64,000 nucleotides of DNA from Myxococcus terminator_A. GTDB lineage: Bacteria > Myxococcota > Myxococcia > Myxococcales > Myxococcaceae. Positions 43,530 to 52,399 of the stretch are shown piece after piece (position 1 is the first letter of the stretch; each line of letters starts with the position of its first letter). A model generated the notes under the pieces. That model had not been told where the DNA came from. It searched no databases and saw only the letters and a list, made by a program, of their open reading frames with translations. The position numbers were made by a program, and so were the translations under genes. The stretch covers positions 19,555 to 83,554 of the forward strand of contig JBLZWL010000143.1 of the NCBI GenBank assembly GCA_049194865.1. Reading direction: 5' to 3'.

Positions 43530-46016
43530 CTACAGCTTCAGCCGCCGCAGCCGGAGCGCGTTGACGATGACCGACACCGAGGACAGGCTCATCGCCGCGC
43601 TGGCGAAGATGGGGCTCAGGAGCAGGCCAAAGAAGGGGTACAGCACGCCCGCCGCCAGGGGCACACCCAGCAGGTTGTAGATGAAGGCGAAGAAGAGGTT
43701 CTGCCGGATGTTGCGCAGTGAGCCCTGACTCAGCCGCCGCGCCCGGACGATGCCCCGCAAATCTCCCTTCACCAGGGTCACCCCCGCGCTCTCCATCGCG
43801 ATGTCCGTGCCCGTCCCCATGGCGATGCCCACATCCGCCTGGGCCAGCGCCGGCGCATCGTTGACCCCATCCCCCGCCATGCCCACCACGCGGCCCTCCT
43901 TCTGGAGCCGCTTCACCACGTCACCCTTCCCCTCCGGCAACACCCCCGCGATGACCTCGGAGATGCCCAGCCGGCGAGCCACCGCCTCCGCCGTGGTGCG
44001 GCTGTCTCCCGTCAACATCACCACCCGCAGCCCCTCCTGACGCAGCTGCGACAGCGCCTCCGGCGTCGACTCCTTCACCGGGTCCTCCACGCCGAGCAGC
44101 CCCGCCACACGCCCCGACACCGCCACCAACACCACCGTCTGCCCCTCCTGACGCAGCGCCTCCGCGCGAGCCGACAGGTCCGTGGCCTCCACGCCCCGAG
44201 CATCCATCAACGCCGCGTTGCCCAGCGCCACCTCCACGCCATCCACCCGTCCCACCACGCCCTTCCCGGTGTCCGAACGGAAGTCCTCCACCGCCGTCAG
44301 CACCGCGCCACGCCGCCGCGCACCGGAGACAATCGCCTCCGCCAGCGGGTGCTCACTGCCACGCTCCAGGCTCGCGGACAGCCGCAGCAGCTTCGCCTCG
44401 TCGAAGCCCTCCGCGGGAACCACCGACACGAGACGCGGCTTGCCCTCGGTGAGCGTCCCCGTCTTGTCCACCACCAGCGTGTCCACCGCCTCCAGACGCT
44501 CCAGCGCGGCGGCGTCACGAATGAGCACACCCGCCTGCGCGCCCCGTCCCGTGGCCACCATGATGGACATGGGCGTGGCCAGCCCCAACGCGCACGGGCA
44601 CGCGATGATGAGCACCGCCACCGCGTTGACCAGCGCATGCGCCAGCCGAGGCTCCGGCCCCCACACACCCCACACCACCGCCGTCACCACCGCCACCACG
44701 ATGACCACCGGCACGAACACGCCGGCCACCTTGTCCGCCAGTCGCTGAATCGGTGCACGGGTGCGCTGCGCCTCGCTCACCCGCTGGACGATGCGCGACA
44801 GCAGTGTGTCCTTGCCCACCCGCTCGGCCCTCATCACCAGCGAGCCCGTGCCGTTCACCGTGCCGCCCGTCACCTTCTGGCCCGGGAACTTCTCCACCGG
44901 GAGCGACTCGCCCGTCACCATCGACTCGTCCACCGCGCTGGCGCCCTCCAGCACCTCACCATCCACCGGCACCTTCTCGCCCGGCCGCACCCGCAGCCGG
45001 TCCCCCGGATGCACGTGCGCCAGCGGCACGTCCTCCTCGTGCCCGTCCTCACGCATCCGCCGAGCCACCGGAGGCGCCAGGCTCAAGAGCGAGCGCAGTG
45101 CCCCCGACGTCGCGTGACGAGCCCTCAGTTCCAGCACCTGACCCAAGGCCACCAGGGTGACGATGACGGCGGCGGCCTCGAAGTAGAGCGGCGCCGTGCC
45201 GCCATGTCCCGTGCGCAGCCCCTGCGGCAACACGTCGGGGAAGAGCGTGGCGAAGACACTGAATGCATACGCCGCGCCCGTCCCCAGGGCGATGAGCGTG
45301 AACATGTTGAGGTGCCGGTTGCGCACCGATGCCCAGCCGCGCTGGAAGAAGGGCCAGCCGCCCCACAGCACCACGGGCGTGGCCAGCACGAGCTGCGCCC
45401 AGGCCAGCACCGAGGCAGGCACCGCGTGCTGCACGGGCTGCCCCGGAATCATGTCCGACATCGCCAGCACCAGCAGCGGCACCGTGAGGCCCATGCCCAC
45501 GCGGAAGCGCAGCCACATCGACTTCAGCTCGGGGTCTGGAACGTCCTCCGGCAGCACCGTGCGCGGCTCCAGCGCCATGCCGCAGATGGGGCAGCTCCCC
45601 GGCCCATCTCGCACCACCTCCGGGTGCATCGGGCACACGTATTCGACGTGCGTCTCCGGCACGGAGAGCGTCTCCGGCTCCAGCGCCATTCCGCACTTCG
45701 GGCAAGCCCCCGGGTGGTCCTGACGCACCTCCGGGTCCATGGGGCACACGTACATCGCCCCTGGCGCGGTGGGCGCTGGCTCCTGCTTCTCGGCGGGCGC
45801 GAGGAAACGCGCCGGGTCCGCGCGGAAACGCTCCCGGCACTTCGGGTTGCAGAAAGAGTAGGTGTGCCCGTCGTGCTCCAGGCTGCCGCCCTTGGGAGCG
45901 GACGGGTCCACGCTCATCCCGCAGACAGGGTCGACGGCGTGAGCCCCCTCGCTTGGAGGCAGGGGGGGCGTCGGAGGCGAGTGGGTGTGAGGGCCCGGGT
46001 GGGAGTGGCGATTCAT
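43530..46016 (-). CDS. copA: Copper-exporting P1B-type ATPase
   Basis: An 828-residue pump that expels Cu(I) from the cytosol. In place of an HMA domain it has a His-rich leader, a YHS domain (VDPVCGM, FCNPKCRERF; 29-72) and two HMBD motifs (VCPMDPEVRQDHPGACPKC 90-109, VCPMHPEVVRDGPGSCPIC 127-146). The membrane and catalytic parts have CPC at 473-475 (IACPCALGLATP), phosphorylated Asp517 (DKTGT), TGES, GSEHPLAEA and GDGVNDAPALAQADVG. The final helices show YNLLGVPLAAG and SLSSVSVIVNALRLRRL, typical of Cu(I) pumps. AAAGGAGAG is near ATG 46016. It stands next to the CorE-like operon. Confidence 0.93.
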   Translation of the reverse strand: MNRHSHPGPHTHSPPTPPLPPSEGAHAVDPVCGMSVDPSAPKGGSLEHDGHTYSFCNPKCRERFRADPARFLAPAEKQEPAPTAPGAMYVCPMDPEVRQDHPGACPKCGMALEPETLSVPETHVEYVCPMHPEVVRDGPGSCPICGMALEPRTVLPEDVPDPELKSMWLRFRVGMGLTVPLLVLAMSDMIPGQPVQHAVPASVLAWAQLVLATPVVLWGGWPFFQRGWASVRNRHLNMFTLIALGTGAAYAFSVFATLFPDVLPQGLRTGHGGTAPLYFEAAAVIVTLVALGQVLELRARHATSGALRSLLSLAPPVARRMREDGHEEDVPLAHVHPGDRLRVRPGEKVPVDGEVLEGASAVDESMVTGESLPVEKFPGQKVTGGTVNGTGSLVMRAERVGKDTLLSRIVQRVSEAQRTRAPIQRLADKVAGVFVPVVIVVAVVTAVVWGVWGPEPRLAHALVNAVAVLIIACPCALGLATPMSIMVATGRGAQAGVLIRDAAALERLEAVDTLVVDKTGTLTEGKPRLVSVVPAEGFDEAKLLRLSASLERGSEHPLAEAIVSGARRRGAVLTAVEDFRSDTGKGVVGRVDGVEVALGNAALMDARGVEATDLSARAEALRQEGQTVVLVAVSGRVAGLLGVEDPVKESTPEALSQLRQEGLRVVMLTGDSRTTAEAVARRLGISEVIAGVLPEGKGDVVKRLQKEGRVVGMAGDGVNDAPALAQADVGIAMGTGTDIAMESAGVTLVKGDLRGIVRARRLSQGSLRNIRQNLFFAFIYNLLGVPLAAGVLYPFFGLLLSPIFASAAMSLSSVSVIVNALRLRRLKL

Positions 46017-46109
46017 GATGCGTCTCTCCTTTCACCCAGGCCAACGAGCTACCCGGCCAGCTCTTACAGGTGACTTTCGGAGAGTGTGCGCACGCCCCGG
46101 CCCTCCCGC

Positions 46110-47093
46110 TCACTTCGGAGGTTCGTTGTAGCCCGCGTCCCCGTAGGGCTTGAGGCGCTCCAGCCACAGGTTCTCCAGCACCTGGAGTTCCGCCTTCAAG
46201 TCCGTGCCGGGCTCCTCGGGAGGCTCCAGCACATCGAGCACCTCGAAGGAGAAGCTGTCCGCGCCGTAACGGTTCCAATCCTCCAGCAGCGCGGGGACGC
46301 GCGGCATGCCGCTGGTCATCTCGAAGCGGATGCGGTTGAGCATGCCCGGGACGTTGAGCGACGCGCCCACCAGCACCTTTCCATTGGCGCGATTGCGAAC
46401 GGCATACACGCCCATCGGTGGTGGCTTCTCCTTGTACTCGCGCTTCAGGTCCGAGCGTCGCGCTCGGCTCGAATCCGTGGACGACATGGCGGACTTCCTT
46501 TTGTGATGAGGAGACGAGGACTCGGCGGTGTCATCGCCGCACAGCTTCAACAGGCGTTGCTCCAGTCGCGCATGCGCCTGGGCATCGAGCGGCTCCAGCC
46601 AGTTGGGCCCCGCCAGCTTCCAGTCGACGTCGGACGGGTCCAGGCCCAGCGCGGTCAACAACGCGGGCTGGCAGATGAAGAACTGCTCACGGAAGGGAAA
46701 GAGCTGACCTCCCGAGACGCGCAGCGAGGCGACGGCCTCTTCGTATGTCGCGAACCAGTGGTTGAGGAAGTTGGGGCCCGCGCGGGCGAGCAGCCGCTCG
46801 AAGTCGACCCGAGGCGCGTCCCGAGCTTCCAGCGCGTGCTTCAAGTCACTCCAGGTGGCGTGTCCCTGCTCCCGCGCGATGACGGCCAGCACGTGCTTGC
46901 GTTGCACCGTCTCCCGACGCGCGAGCACCTCGCCAAGAGACAGGCCCGCGTAGGCAGGCAGCGCGCGCAGGCGCTCCGCGGCCCGAGTCGCCCGCACCGA
47001 ATCAGACGAGCCCAGCTCCTTGAGCAGGAGCGAAACGCGGACCTTGCACTCGTGGAGGGAGAGGGGTTCGGCGTGGCGTGAGACGGTTCCCAT
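46110..47093 (-). CDS. Two-part protein with C-terminal GIY-YIG-like domain
   Basis: A 327-residue protein. The N-terminal half (about 1-195) is helical with LNHWFATYEEAVASLR and LFPFREQFFICQPALLTALGLD, a sequence type I have seen in glyoxalase-family leader regions. The C-terminal half resembles GIY-YIG-like small proteins: LKREYKEKPPPMGVYAVRN, GKVLVGASLN, EDWNRYGADSFSFEVLD and WLERLKPYGDAGYN. The canonical G-I-Y is G-V-Y and the Y-I-G is V-L-V-G. An internal ATG at 46492 has AAAGGAAG upstream, so the second half could also be made alone. It may be a fusion of two genes. Linked by position to the CorE operon; function unknown. Confidence 0.55.
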   Translation of the reverse strand: MGTVSRHAEPLSLHECKVRVSLLLKELGSSDSVRATRAAERLRALPAYAGLSLGEVLARRETVQRKHVLAVIAREQGHATWSDLKHALEARDAPRVDFERLLARAGPNFLNHWFATYEEAVASLRVSGGQLFPFREQFFICQPALLTALGLDPSDVDWKLAGPNWLEPLDAQAHARLEQRLLKLCGDDTAESSSPHHKRKSAMSSTDSSRARRSDLKREYKEKPPPMGVYAVRNRANGKVLVGASLNVPGMLNRIRFEMTSGMPRVPALLEDWNRYGADSFSFEVLDVLEPPEEPGTDLKAELQVLENLWLERLKPYGDAGYNEPPK

Positions 47094-47118
47094 GAAAAGT
47101 CCCTCGTTGGCGGCCCCA

Positions 47119-47131
47119 CCCGTGTCACGGG
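47119..47131. promoter_or_regulatory. CCCGTGTCACGGG palindrome before the GIY-YIG-like gene
   Basis: A 13-nt inverted repeat with 6-bp arms lies 26 nt before the start at 47093, in the 202-nt gap behind the sigma factor gene. It may be an operator or a small hairpin. Confidence 0.35.
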
Positions 47132-47295
47132 CCGTGGAAGGAACTCATCGGAAACTGTGGGCCTGCCGGGAGAAGCGAGGGTGACGTCGTCTTTTCGGGA
47201 AGGCGCCCCTCGGCACCTCACGAAGAGTTAACGGCGGGAGCACCGCTTCGGCAAGTGCTTTCTCCGGCCGTCCGAGGGCCCCACCCTCCGCCTGC

Positions 47296-47877
47296 TCAGG
47301 AGCGAGCCTTGCACGAACAGTCCAGGCAGCCATGGGCCGCGCAGGAGCCACAGCTCCGCTCGAGCTGCTTCTTGAGGGCCTGCCTCGCCCGGTGCAGGCG
47401 CACGCCCGCGTTGTTGGGGGTGATGCCGGCCTCACGCGCCACGTCGGGAACGGCGCGCTCCTCCAGGTCCACCTGTCGCACCAGCTCCGCGTACTCCGGC
47501 TTGAGGGTGGGAAGGAGCGTCCCCACGCAGGCACAGATGGTCTGCTTCAGCTCGGGGTCCTCGGCGGGCTCCTCGGCCTCGCGGGCCTCGCGAGCCAGGG
47601 CACGCGCCTCCACCTGCTGGTGACGGTGGTGGTCCACCAGGGCGTTGCGCAGGAGCCGGTAGAACCACGTCACCGCGCCCTCGGGCTCCGGCAGCGCGTC
47701 GCCCTTCTCCAGCGACTTCACGAAGGCGGACTGGAGGATCTCCTCGGCCGTCGCACGGTTGCCCACGCGCTGCTCCACGAAGGCGAGGAACTGGCGATGG
47801 TTCTCCACCAGCGCGCGCGTCACCGCGTCGCCGTCCTCCCGTGTCGCCTCGACGTCCGTGTGCCCGGGCTCGCTCAT
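47296..47877 (-). CDS. CorE-type ECF sigma factor with C-terminal Cys cluster
   Basis: A 193-residue sigma-70 family protein with region 2 (FVEQRVGNRATAEEILQSAF, TWFYRLLRNALVDHHR), region 4 (LKPEYAELVRQVDLEERAV, AREAGITPNNAGVRLHRARQ) and a Cys-rich tail CGSCAAHGCLDCSC. The linker has CACVG, a Cys-x-Cys. This is the CorE layout of Myxococcus xanthus, where Cu(II) or Cd/Zn binding to the Cys-rich domain switches the factor, without an anti-sigma protein. Whether this copy answers Cu or Cd/Zn cannot be read by eye. Its ATG overlaps the stop of the cupredoxin gene, so it is the last gene of the efflux operon and could feed back on it. Confidence 0.88.
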   Translation of the reverse strand: MSEPGHTDVEATREDGDAVTRALVENHRQFLAFVEQRVGNRATAEEILQSAFVKSLEKGDALPEPEGAVTWFYRLLRNALVDHHRHQQVEARALAREAREAEEPAEDPELKQTICACVGTLLPTLKPEYAELVRQVDLEERAVPDVAREAGITPNNAGVRLHRARQALKKQLERSCGSCAAHGCLDCSCKARS

Positions 47878-49190
47878 CTCACCACCAGCATGCCCTTCAT
47901 CATCTGCATGCCGCAGGTGAAGGGGAATGTGCCGACCTTGTCCGGAGTGAAGGCCACCACTGTCTCCGACAGACCAGGCAGGGGACGCTGGATGCCGAAG
48001 TCGGGGATGAGCAGCTCGTCACCACACCCGCCGGAGTCCTTGCGCACGAAGCGCAGTCGTACGGGCACACCCTGCTTCAGCGTGACCTCGCTCGGCTGGT
48101 AGCCCCCCTGCACCGTAATCGTCACCTCCTGCACCGCGTCGCCCGTCGCCTCCGGCGACTTCGTTGACGACTTCGGCGCGTCCACCGGAGTCAGCAGGAA
48201 GCCGATGAAGTACTCGGGGTCTTCGGGCAGGGGCAGGCGCACCGTCACTTCGCGCTCGGCGTCCGCGGCCGGAAGTGTTCCCGTGAGGAACGCTCCCGTG
48301 GGCTCGGGAACGAGCGGCGTGGACGCAGTGCCCACCTCCACCGTCCCCTTTCGTCCCACCAAGGGGAGCGGTTGTCGGAAGGCATCCGTCACCCAGACCC
48401 GCACCTCACCCGAGCGCAGCGACAGCACCTCCAGATGCGTGTCTCCGCTCATGGCCACGACACCTCCATGGAACGGAGTGTGGTCGTGCTCCAGGGCCAC
48501 GGCCTCGGCCACCACGCGTCCCTCGACTTCCGTTCCCTTCACGTGCACCCGCTGGCCCACGCGCGCACTCAGCAAGGTCTTCGCGTCCTGCCCCGGCGCG
48601 GCGAATACGAGCACCGGGGCGCCCCCTTCCTTCACCATCGAGTACACGCCGCCCTGCTTCGCACAGGCCTCGGCGCTGAAGCCCACGGGAGGAGGGGTCG
48701 GACACGGCGCGAGGCGGAGCGTTCCCACGAGTCCTCCGCCATGCCCGTTCGACTCCAGATGCGCGGCGAAGCGAGCCACCTCCGGCTTCCCGTCACGCAC
48801 CACCGTCACCACCATGGCCAGGTGGTCATCGGAGTGCTCCGGCCCCTGGCCCGTCAGGTGGTCTCCCGACGGAGTCAGCGCGACGTTCGGATAGCCGCCC
48901 TTGGCCACCTTCACGGAGCCGGTGGCGCCCGTCACGGGACGCGGCGTCATCGCCTCGTCCAACAGGTACACGCGGTAACCACCGTCGCGCGTGGTCACCA
49001 GTTCCAGATGTCCTCGGGGCGTGGACTCCACCTGTCCCCCGTGAGGCGCCGCGTGGGCATGGGCCTGTTGCGCGGAGTGGGCCACCACCACGGCGGGCGT
49101 GGGCTCGGGCGCGTCCTTCTTGCTGCATCCGACCACCAGTCCCGCCGCCACGAACACCGCGAAGATTCTCTGTCCCATCGAACGCACCAT
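47874..49190 (-). CDS. Lipoprotein with C-terminal cupredoxin-like domain
   Basis: A predicted lipoprotein of about 438 residues (AVFVAAGLVVGCS). Two similar beta-rich segments (LVTTRDGGYRVYLLDEAM and LSLRSGEVRVWVTDAF) with HTPFHGG and APHGGQ may be metal-binding; the centre has a YHS-like PVGFSAEACAKQGGVY. The last ~90 residues form a cupredoxin (VTITVQGGYQPSEVTLKQG, GGCGDELLIPDFGIQ, FPFTCGMQMMKGMLVVR) with Cys/Met ligands. ATG 49190 has GGAG nine bases upstream; ATG 49226, overlapping the RND stop as TGATG, and ATG 49178 are alternatives. It probably carries or senses copper next to the pump. Linked to the sigma gene by a 4-nt overlap. Confidence 0.75.
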   Translation of the reverse strand: MVRSMGQRIFAVFVAAGLVVGCSKKDAPEPTPAVVVAHSAQQAHAHAAPHGGQVESTPRGHLELVTTRDGGYRVYLLDEAMTPRPVTGATGSVKVAKGGYPNVALTPSGDHLTGQGPEHSDDHLAMVVTVVRDGKPEVARFAAHLESNGHGGGLVGTLRLAPCPTPPPVGFSAEACAKQGGVYSMVKEGGAPVLVFAAPGQDAKTLLSARVGQRVHVKGTEVEGRVVAEAVALEHDHTPFHGGVVAMSGDTHLEVLSLRSGEVRVWVTDAFRQPLPLVGRKGTVEVGTASTPLVPEPTGAFLTGTLPAADAEREVTVRLPLPEDPEYFIGFLLTPVDAPKSSTKSPEATGDAVQEVTITVQGGYQPSEVTLKQGVPVRLRFVRKDSGGCGDELLIPDFGIQRPLPGLSETVVAFTPDKVGTFPFTCGMQMMKGMLVVR

Positions 49191-49225
49191 CCCTCCAGAC
49201 TCCAATGTCTCGCGAGGCCCGTTCA

Positions 49226-52200
49226 TCACCACGAGCCCGCCAGTCGCTCCGCCTCGGGCTTCGGCCCGGGAAGCGTCAGGTCATCTTCGGCGCGCGCCGC
49301 CGCCTTGCGCGCCAGATAGCGCTCCAGGGCCGGACGCCCGAAGCGATAGAACACAGCCGGAGTGACGAGCAGGTCCAGCAGCGTGGAGCTGATGAGCCCG
49401 CCGAGGATGACGGTCGCCACCGGGTGGAGGATTTCCTTGCCCGGTGCCCCCGAGGCGAGCGCCAGCGGCACCAGCGCCAGCCCCGCCGTGAGCGCCGTCA
49501 TCAGCACCGGCACCAGACGCTCCAGCGAGCCTCGCAGCACCAGCTCGCGACTGAACACCTCGCCCTCGTGCTCCACGAGGTGGAGGTAGTGCGAGATGAG
49601 CATGATGGTGTTCCGACTGGCGATGCCGCACAGGGTGACGAAGCCCACCAGCGTCGCCACCGACAGCGGCTGACCGGTGAGCACCACCGCCGTCACGCTG
49701 CCCACCAACGCGAGCGGGATGTTGAGCATCACCTGCGCCACCAGTCGCACCGAGCGGAAGTGCGCGTACAGCACCAGGAACATGCCCGCGAGTGACAGCA
49801 GCGACAGCAGCGCGATGAGCCGCGTGGCGGACTGCTGACTCTCGAACTGGCCCTCATAGGAGAGGAAGGTCCCGGTCGGCAGCGTCACGCTGGCGGCCAC
49901 GCGCTCGCGGACCTCCTCCACCGCGCCACCCAGGTCACGTCCCGCCACGTTGGCCATGATGACCACGCGACGCTGGAGGTGGTCATGGTGGATGACATTG
50001 GGCCCGCGTGACTCCACCACGTCGGCAATCGCGGCCACGGGCACGCGCGCGCCGGACGGAGTGTCGACCAGCGCCCGACGAAAGGCCTCCGCGTCCACCC
50101 GCGCGCGTTCCTCGTACCGCACCAGCACGTCGAAGGTGCGCTGCCCCTCCAGCACCTGTCCCACCACCACGCCGTTGAAGGCTTTTTCGAGCTGCTCCGC
50201 CATCGCGCCTGGCTGCACGCCCAACCGCGCCGACTCCTCGCGCTTCAGGCGCACCTGGAGCTGGGGAATCAACGTCTGCTGCTCCACCTGGAGGTCGACG
50301 ACTCCGGGCACCTGCGCCATGACCGCGCGGACCTCTTCCGCCTTGCCTCGCAGCGCATCCAGGTCTTGTCCGAACAACTTCACCGCCACCTGCGCGCGGA
50401 TGCCCGACAGCAGGTGGTCCAGGCGATGGGAGATGGGCTGGCCCACGGACACGGACAGGCCGGGCAGCACCGCCAGCCGCTCGCGGAGGTCGGCCAGCAC
50501 TGCCTCGCGAGGGCGCCCCCCTTCCTTGAAGTCCACATCCAGCTCCGAGTAGTGCACGCCCTCCGCGTGCTCGTCCTGCTCGGCGCGGCCCGTGCGTCGC
50601 CCCACCGTCTTCACTTCGGGCACGGAGGCGATGAGTCGCTCGGCGAGCAACCCGAAGCGGTTGGACTCCTCCAGCGAAGTGCCCGGAGGCGCCAGCACGT
50701 TCACCGTCGCGGTGCCCTCATTGAACGGGGGGAGGAACGAGCGGCCCAGGAAGGGCACCACCGCCACGGCGGCGAGCACCAACAGCGTCGCGCCCACCAA
50801 CACCGGCTTCGTGTGACCCAGCGCCAGGTCGAGGACGCGCCGCGCCCTCGCCTTCAACCACCGCACCAGCGCCCCGTCGCCATGCTCCAGCAAGCGGCCC
50901 CGCGTCAGCAGATACGCGCACATCGCCGGTGTCACGGTGAGCGACACGAGCAGCGAAGCGAGGATGGACACCACATAGGCCACGCCGAGCGGCGCGAACA
51001 GGCGCCCTTCGATTCCACCCAACGCGAACAGCGGGAGGAAGACGAGGACCACGATGAGCGTGGCGAAGACGATGGAGCCTCGCACCTCGGAGGACGCCCG
51101 GTAGATGACCCGGAGCACGGGCTCCGGTGGGTCCTTCAAGCGGTTCTCCCGCAGACGTCGATAGACGTTCTCCACGTCGACGATGGCGTCGTCCACCAGT
51201 TCGCCCACGGCCACCGCCAGTCCTCCGAGCGTCAGCGTGTTGATGGACAGACCGAAGGCCTTCATCACCAGCGCGGTGATGACAAAGGACAGCGGAATCG
51301 CGGTGAGCGTTATCGCCGTGGTGCGCAGGTTGACGAGGAAGAGGAACAGCACCACTACGACCAGGAGCGCGCCATCTCGCAGCGCCTCCACCACATTGCC
51401 GACGGCGGCCTGGATGAAATCCGCCTGTCGGAAGAGTGTCTCCACCCGCACGTCCGCGGGCAGCGTGAGCCGGAGGTCCTTCACCGCCGCGTCCACCTGC
51501 TCCGTGAGGGCCAGCGTGCTCGCGCCGGGCTGCTTCTGCACGGCGAGGATGACGGCGGGCCGCCCGTTCATCCCACCGTCACCGCGCTTCACCGCGGGCC
51601 CCACGTCCACCTCCGCGACCTGGGAGAGGCGCACCGGCACACCGTCGCGCACCGCCACTACCGTCCCACGCAGGTCCTCCACGGAGGCGCTGCGCGCGAG
51701 GTTGCGGACCAGATACTCACGCCCACCCTGGTCCACGAAGCCACCCGTGGTGTTGCCTTGAGCGAGGCCCGCCGCGCGCTCCACGTCCTCGAACGTGAGG
51801 CCGAAGGCCAGCAGCTTCTCGGGCGCCACGCGCACCTGGAACTGCTTCACCCCGCCGCCCAGCACCGTCACCTGCGCGATGCCCGGAATGGTCAGGAGGC
51901 GCTGACGCAGCACCCAGTCCGCCAGGGAGCGCAGCTCCAGCGGGGACGTGCGCCCCTCCTCGCTCTGTACGCCGAGCAGGAGGATTTCTCCCATGATGGA
52001 GGACACGGGCGTCAGGTGGGGCGTCACGTCGCGCGGCAGTCGCTCGCGCGCCACTTGGAGCCGCTCGGTGACGAGCTGTCGGTCCAGGTAGATGTCAGTG
52101 CCCCAGTCGAACTCCACGTAGACGATGGACAGGCCCACGCCGGAGGTCGAGCGCACCCGCTGGACTCCTGGAGCGCCGTTCATCGCCGTCTCGATGGGCG

Positions 52201-52399
52201 TGGTGACGAGCGTCTCCACTTCCTCGGGAGACAGACCTCCGGCCTCCGTCATCACCGTCACGGTGGGGCGGTTGAGGTCCGGGAACACATCCACGGGCAG
52301 ACGCGTGAGGGCCCAGCCGCCGTAGAGCAGCACCGCCACGGCCGCCAGCACGACGAACAGGCGGTGACGCAGCGAGAAGAGGATGACGTGGTCGAGCAC
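49226..52399 (-). CDS. Heavy-metal RND efflux pump (CusA/CzcA family), system 2
   Basis: A 1057-residue RND pump. It opens DHVILFSLRHRLFVV with RLPVDVFPDLNRPTVTVMTE, shows IETAMNGAPGVQRVRSTS, and has helix-4 AVAVGELVDDAIVDVENVYR, a double-Asp form different from system 1. Later landmarks are FLGRSFLPPFNEGTATVNV and FVTLCGIASRNTIMLISHY. GTG 52399 is preceded by GGGAGG and overlaps the adaptor stop as TAGTG, so the 30 extra codons of the longer frame are excluded. The metal is not readable; the double-Asp relay suggests a divalent cation or a different HME subgroup, an inference only. Confidence 0.9.
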   Translation of the reverse strand: MLDHVILFSLRHRLFVVLAAVAVLLYGGWALTRLPVDVFPDLNRPTVTVMTEAGGLSPEEVETLVTTPIETAMNGAPGVQRVRSTSGVGLSIVYVEFDWGTDIYLDRQLVTERLQVARERLPRDVTPHLTPVSSIMGEILLLGVQSEEGRTSPLELRSLADWVLRQRLLTIPGIAQVTVLGGGVKQFQVRVAPEKLLAFGLTFEDVERAAGLAQGNTTGGFVDQGGREYLVRNLARSASVEDLRGTVVAVRDGVPVRLSQVAEVDVGPAVKRGDGGMNGRPAVILAVQKQPGASTLALTEQVDAAVKDLRLTLPADVRVETLFRQADFIQAAVGNVVEALRDGALLVVVVLFLFLVNLRTTAITLTAIPLSFVITALVMKAFGLSINTLTLGGLAVAVGELVDDAIVDVENVYRRLRENRLKDPPEPVLRVIYRASSEVRGSIVFATLIVVLVFLPLFALGGIEGRLFAPLGVAYVVSILASLLVSLTVTPAMCAYLLTRGRLLEHGDGALVRWLKARARRVLDLALGHTKPVLVGATLLVLAAVAVVPFLGRSFLPPFNEGTATVNVLAPPGTSLEESNRFGLLAERLIASVPEVKTVGRRTGRAEQDEHAEGVHYSELDVDFKEGGRPREAVLADLRERLAVLPGLSVSVGQPISHRLDHLLSGIRAQVAVKLFGQDLDALRGKAEEVRAVMAQVPGVVDLQVEQQTLIPQLQVRLKREESARLGVQPGAMAEQLEKAFNGVVVGQVLEGQRTFDVLVRYEERARVDAEAFRRALVDTPSGARVPVAAIADVVESRGPNVIHHDHLQRRVVIMANVAGRDLGGAVEEVRERVAASVTLPTGTFLSYEGQFESQQSATRLIALLSLLSLAGMFLVLYAHFRSVRLVAQVMLNIPLALVGSVTAVVLTGQPLSVATLVGFVTLCGIASRNTIMLISHYLHLVEHEGEVFSRELVLRGSLERLVPVLMTALTAGLALVPLALASGAPGKEILHPVATVILGGLISSTLLDLLVTPAVFYRFGRPALERYLARKAAARAEDDLTLPGPKPEAERLAGSW

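Noticed and set aside
46503..46509. TGTGATG half of the metal-operon palindrome inside the GIY-YIG-like gene
   Set aside because: Only half of the palindrome is present and it is in coding sequence; probably chance.
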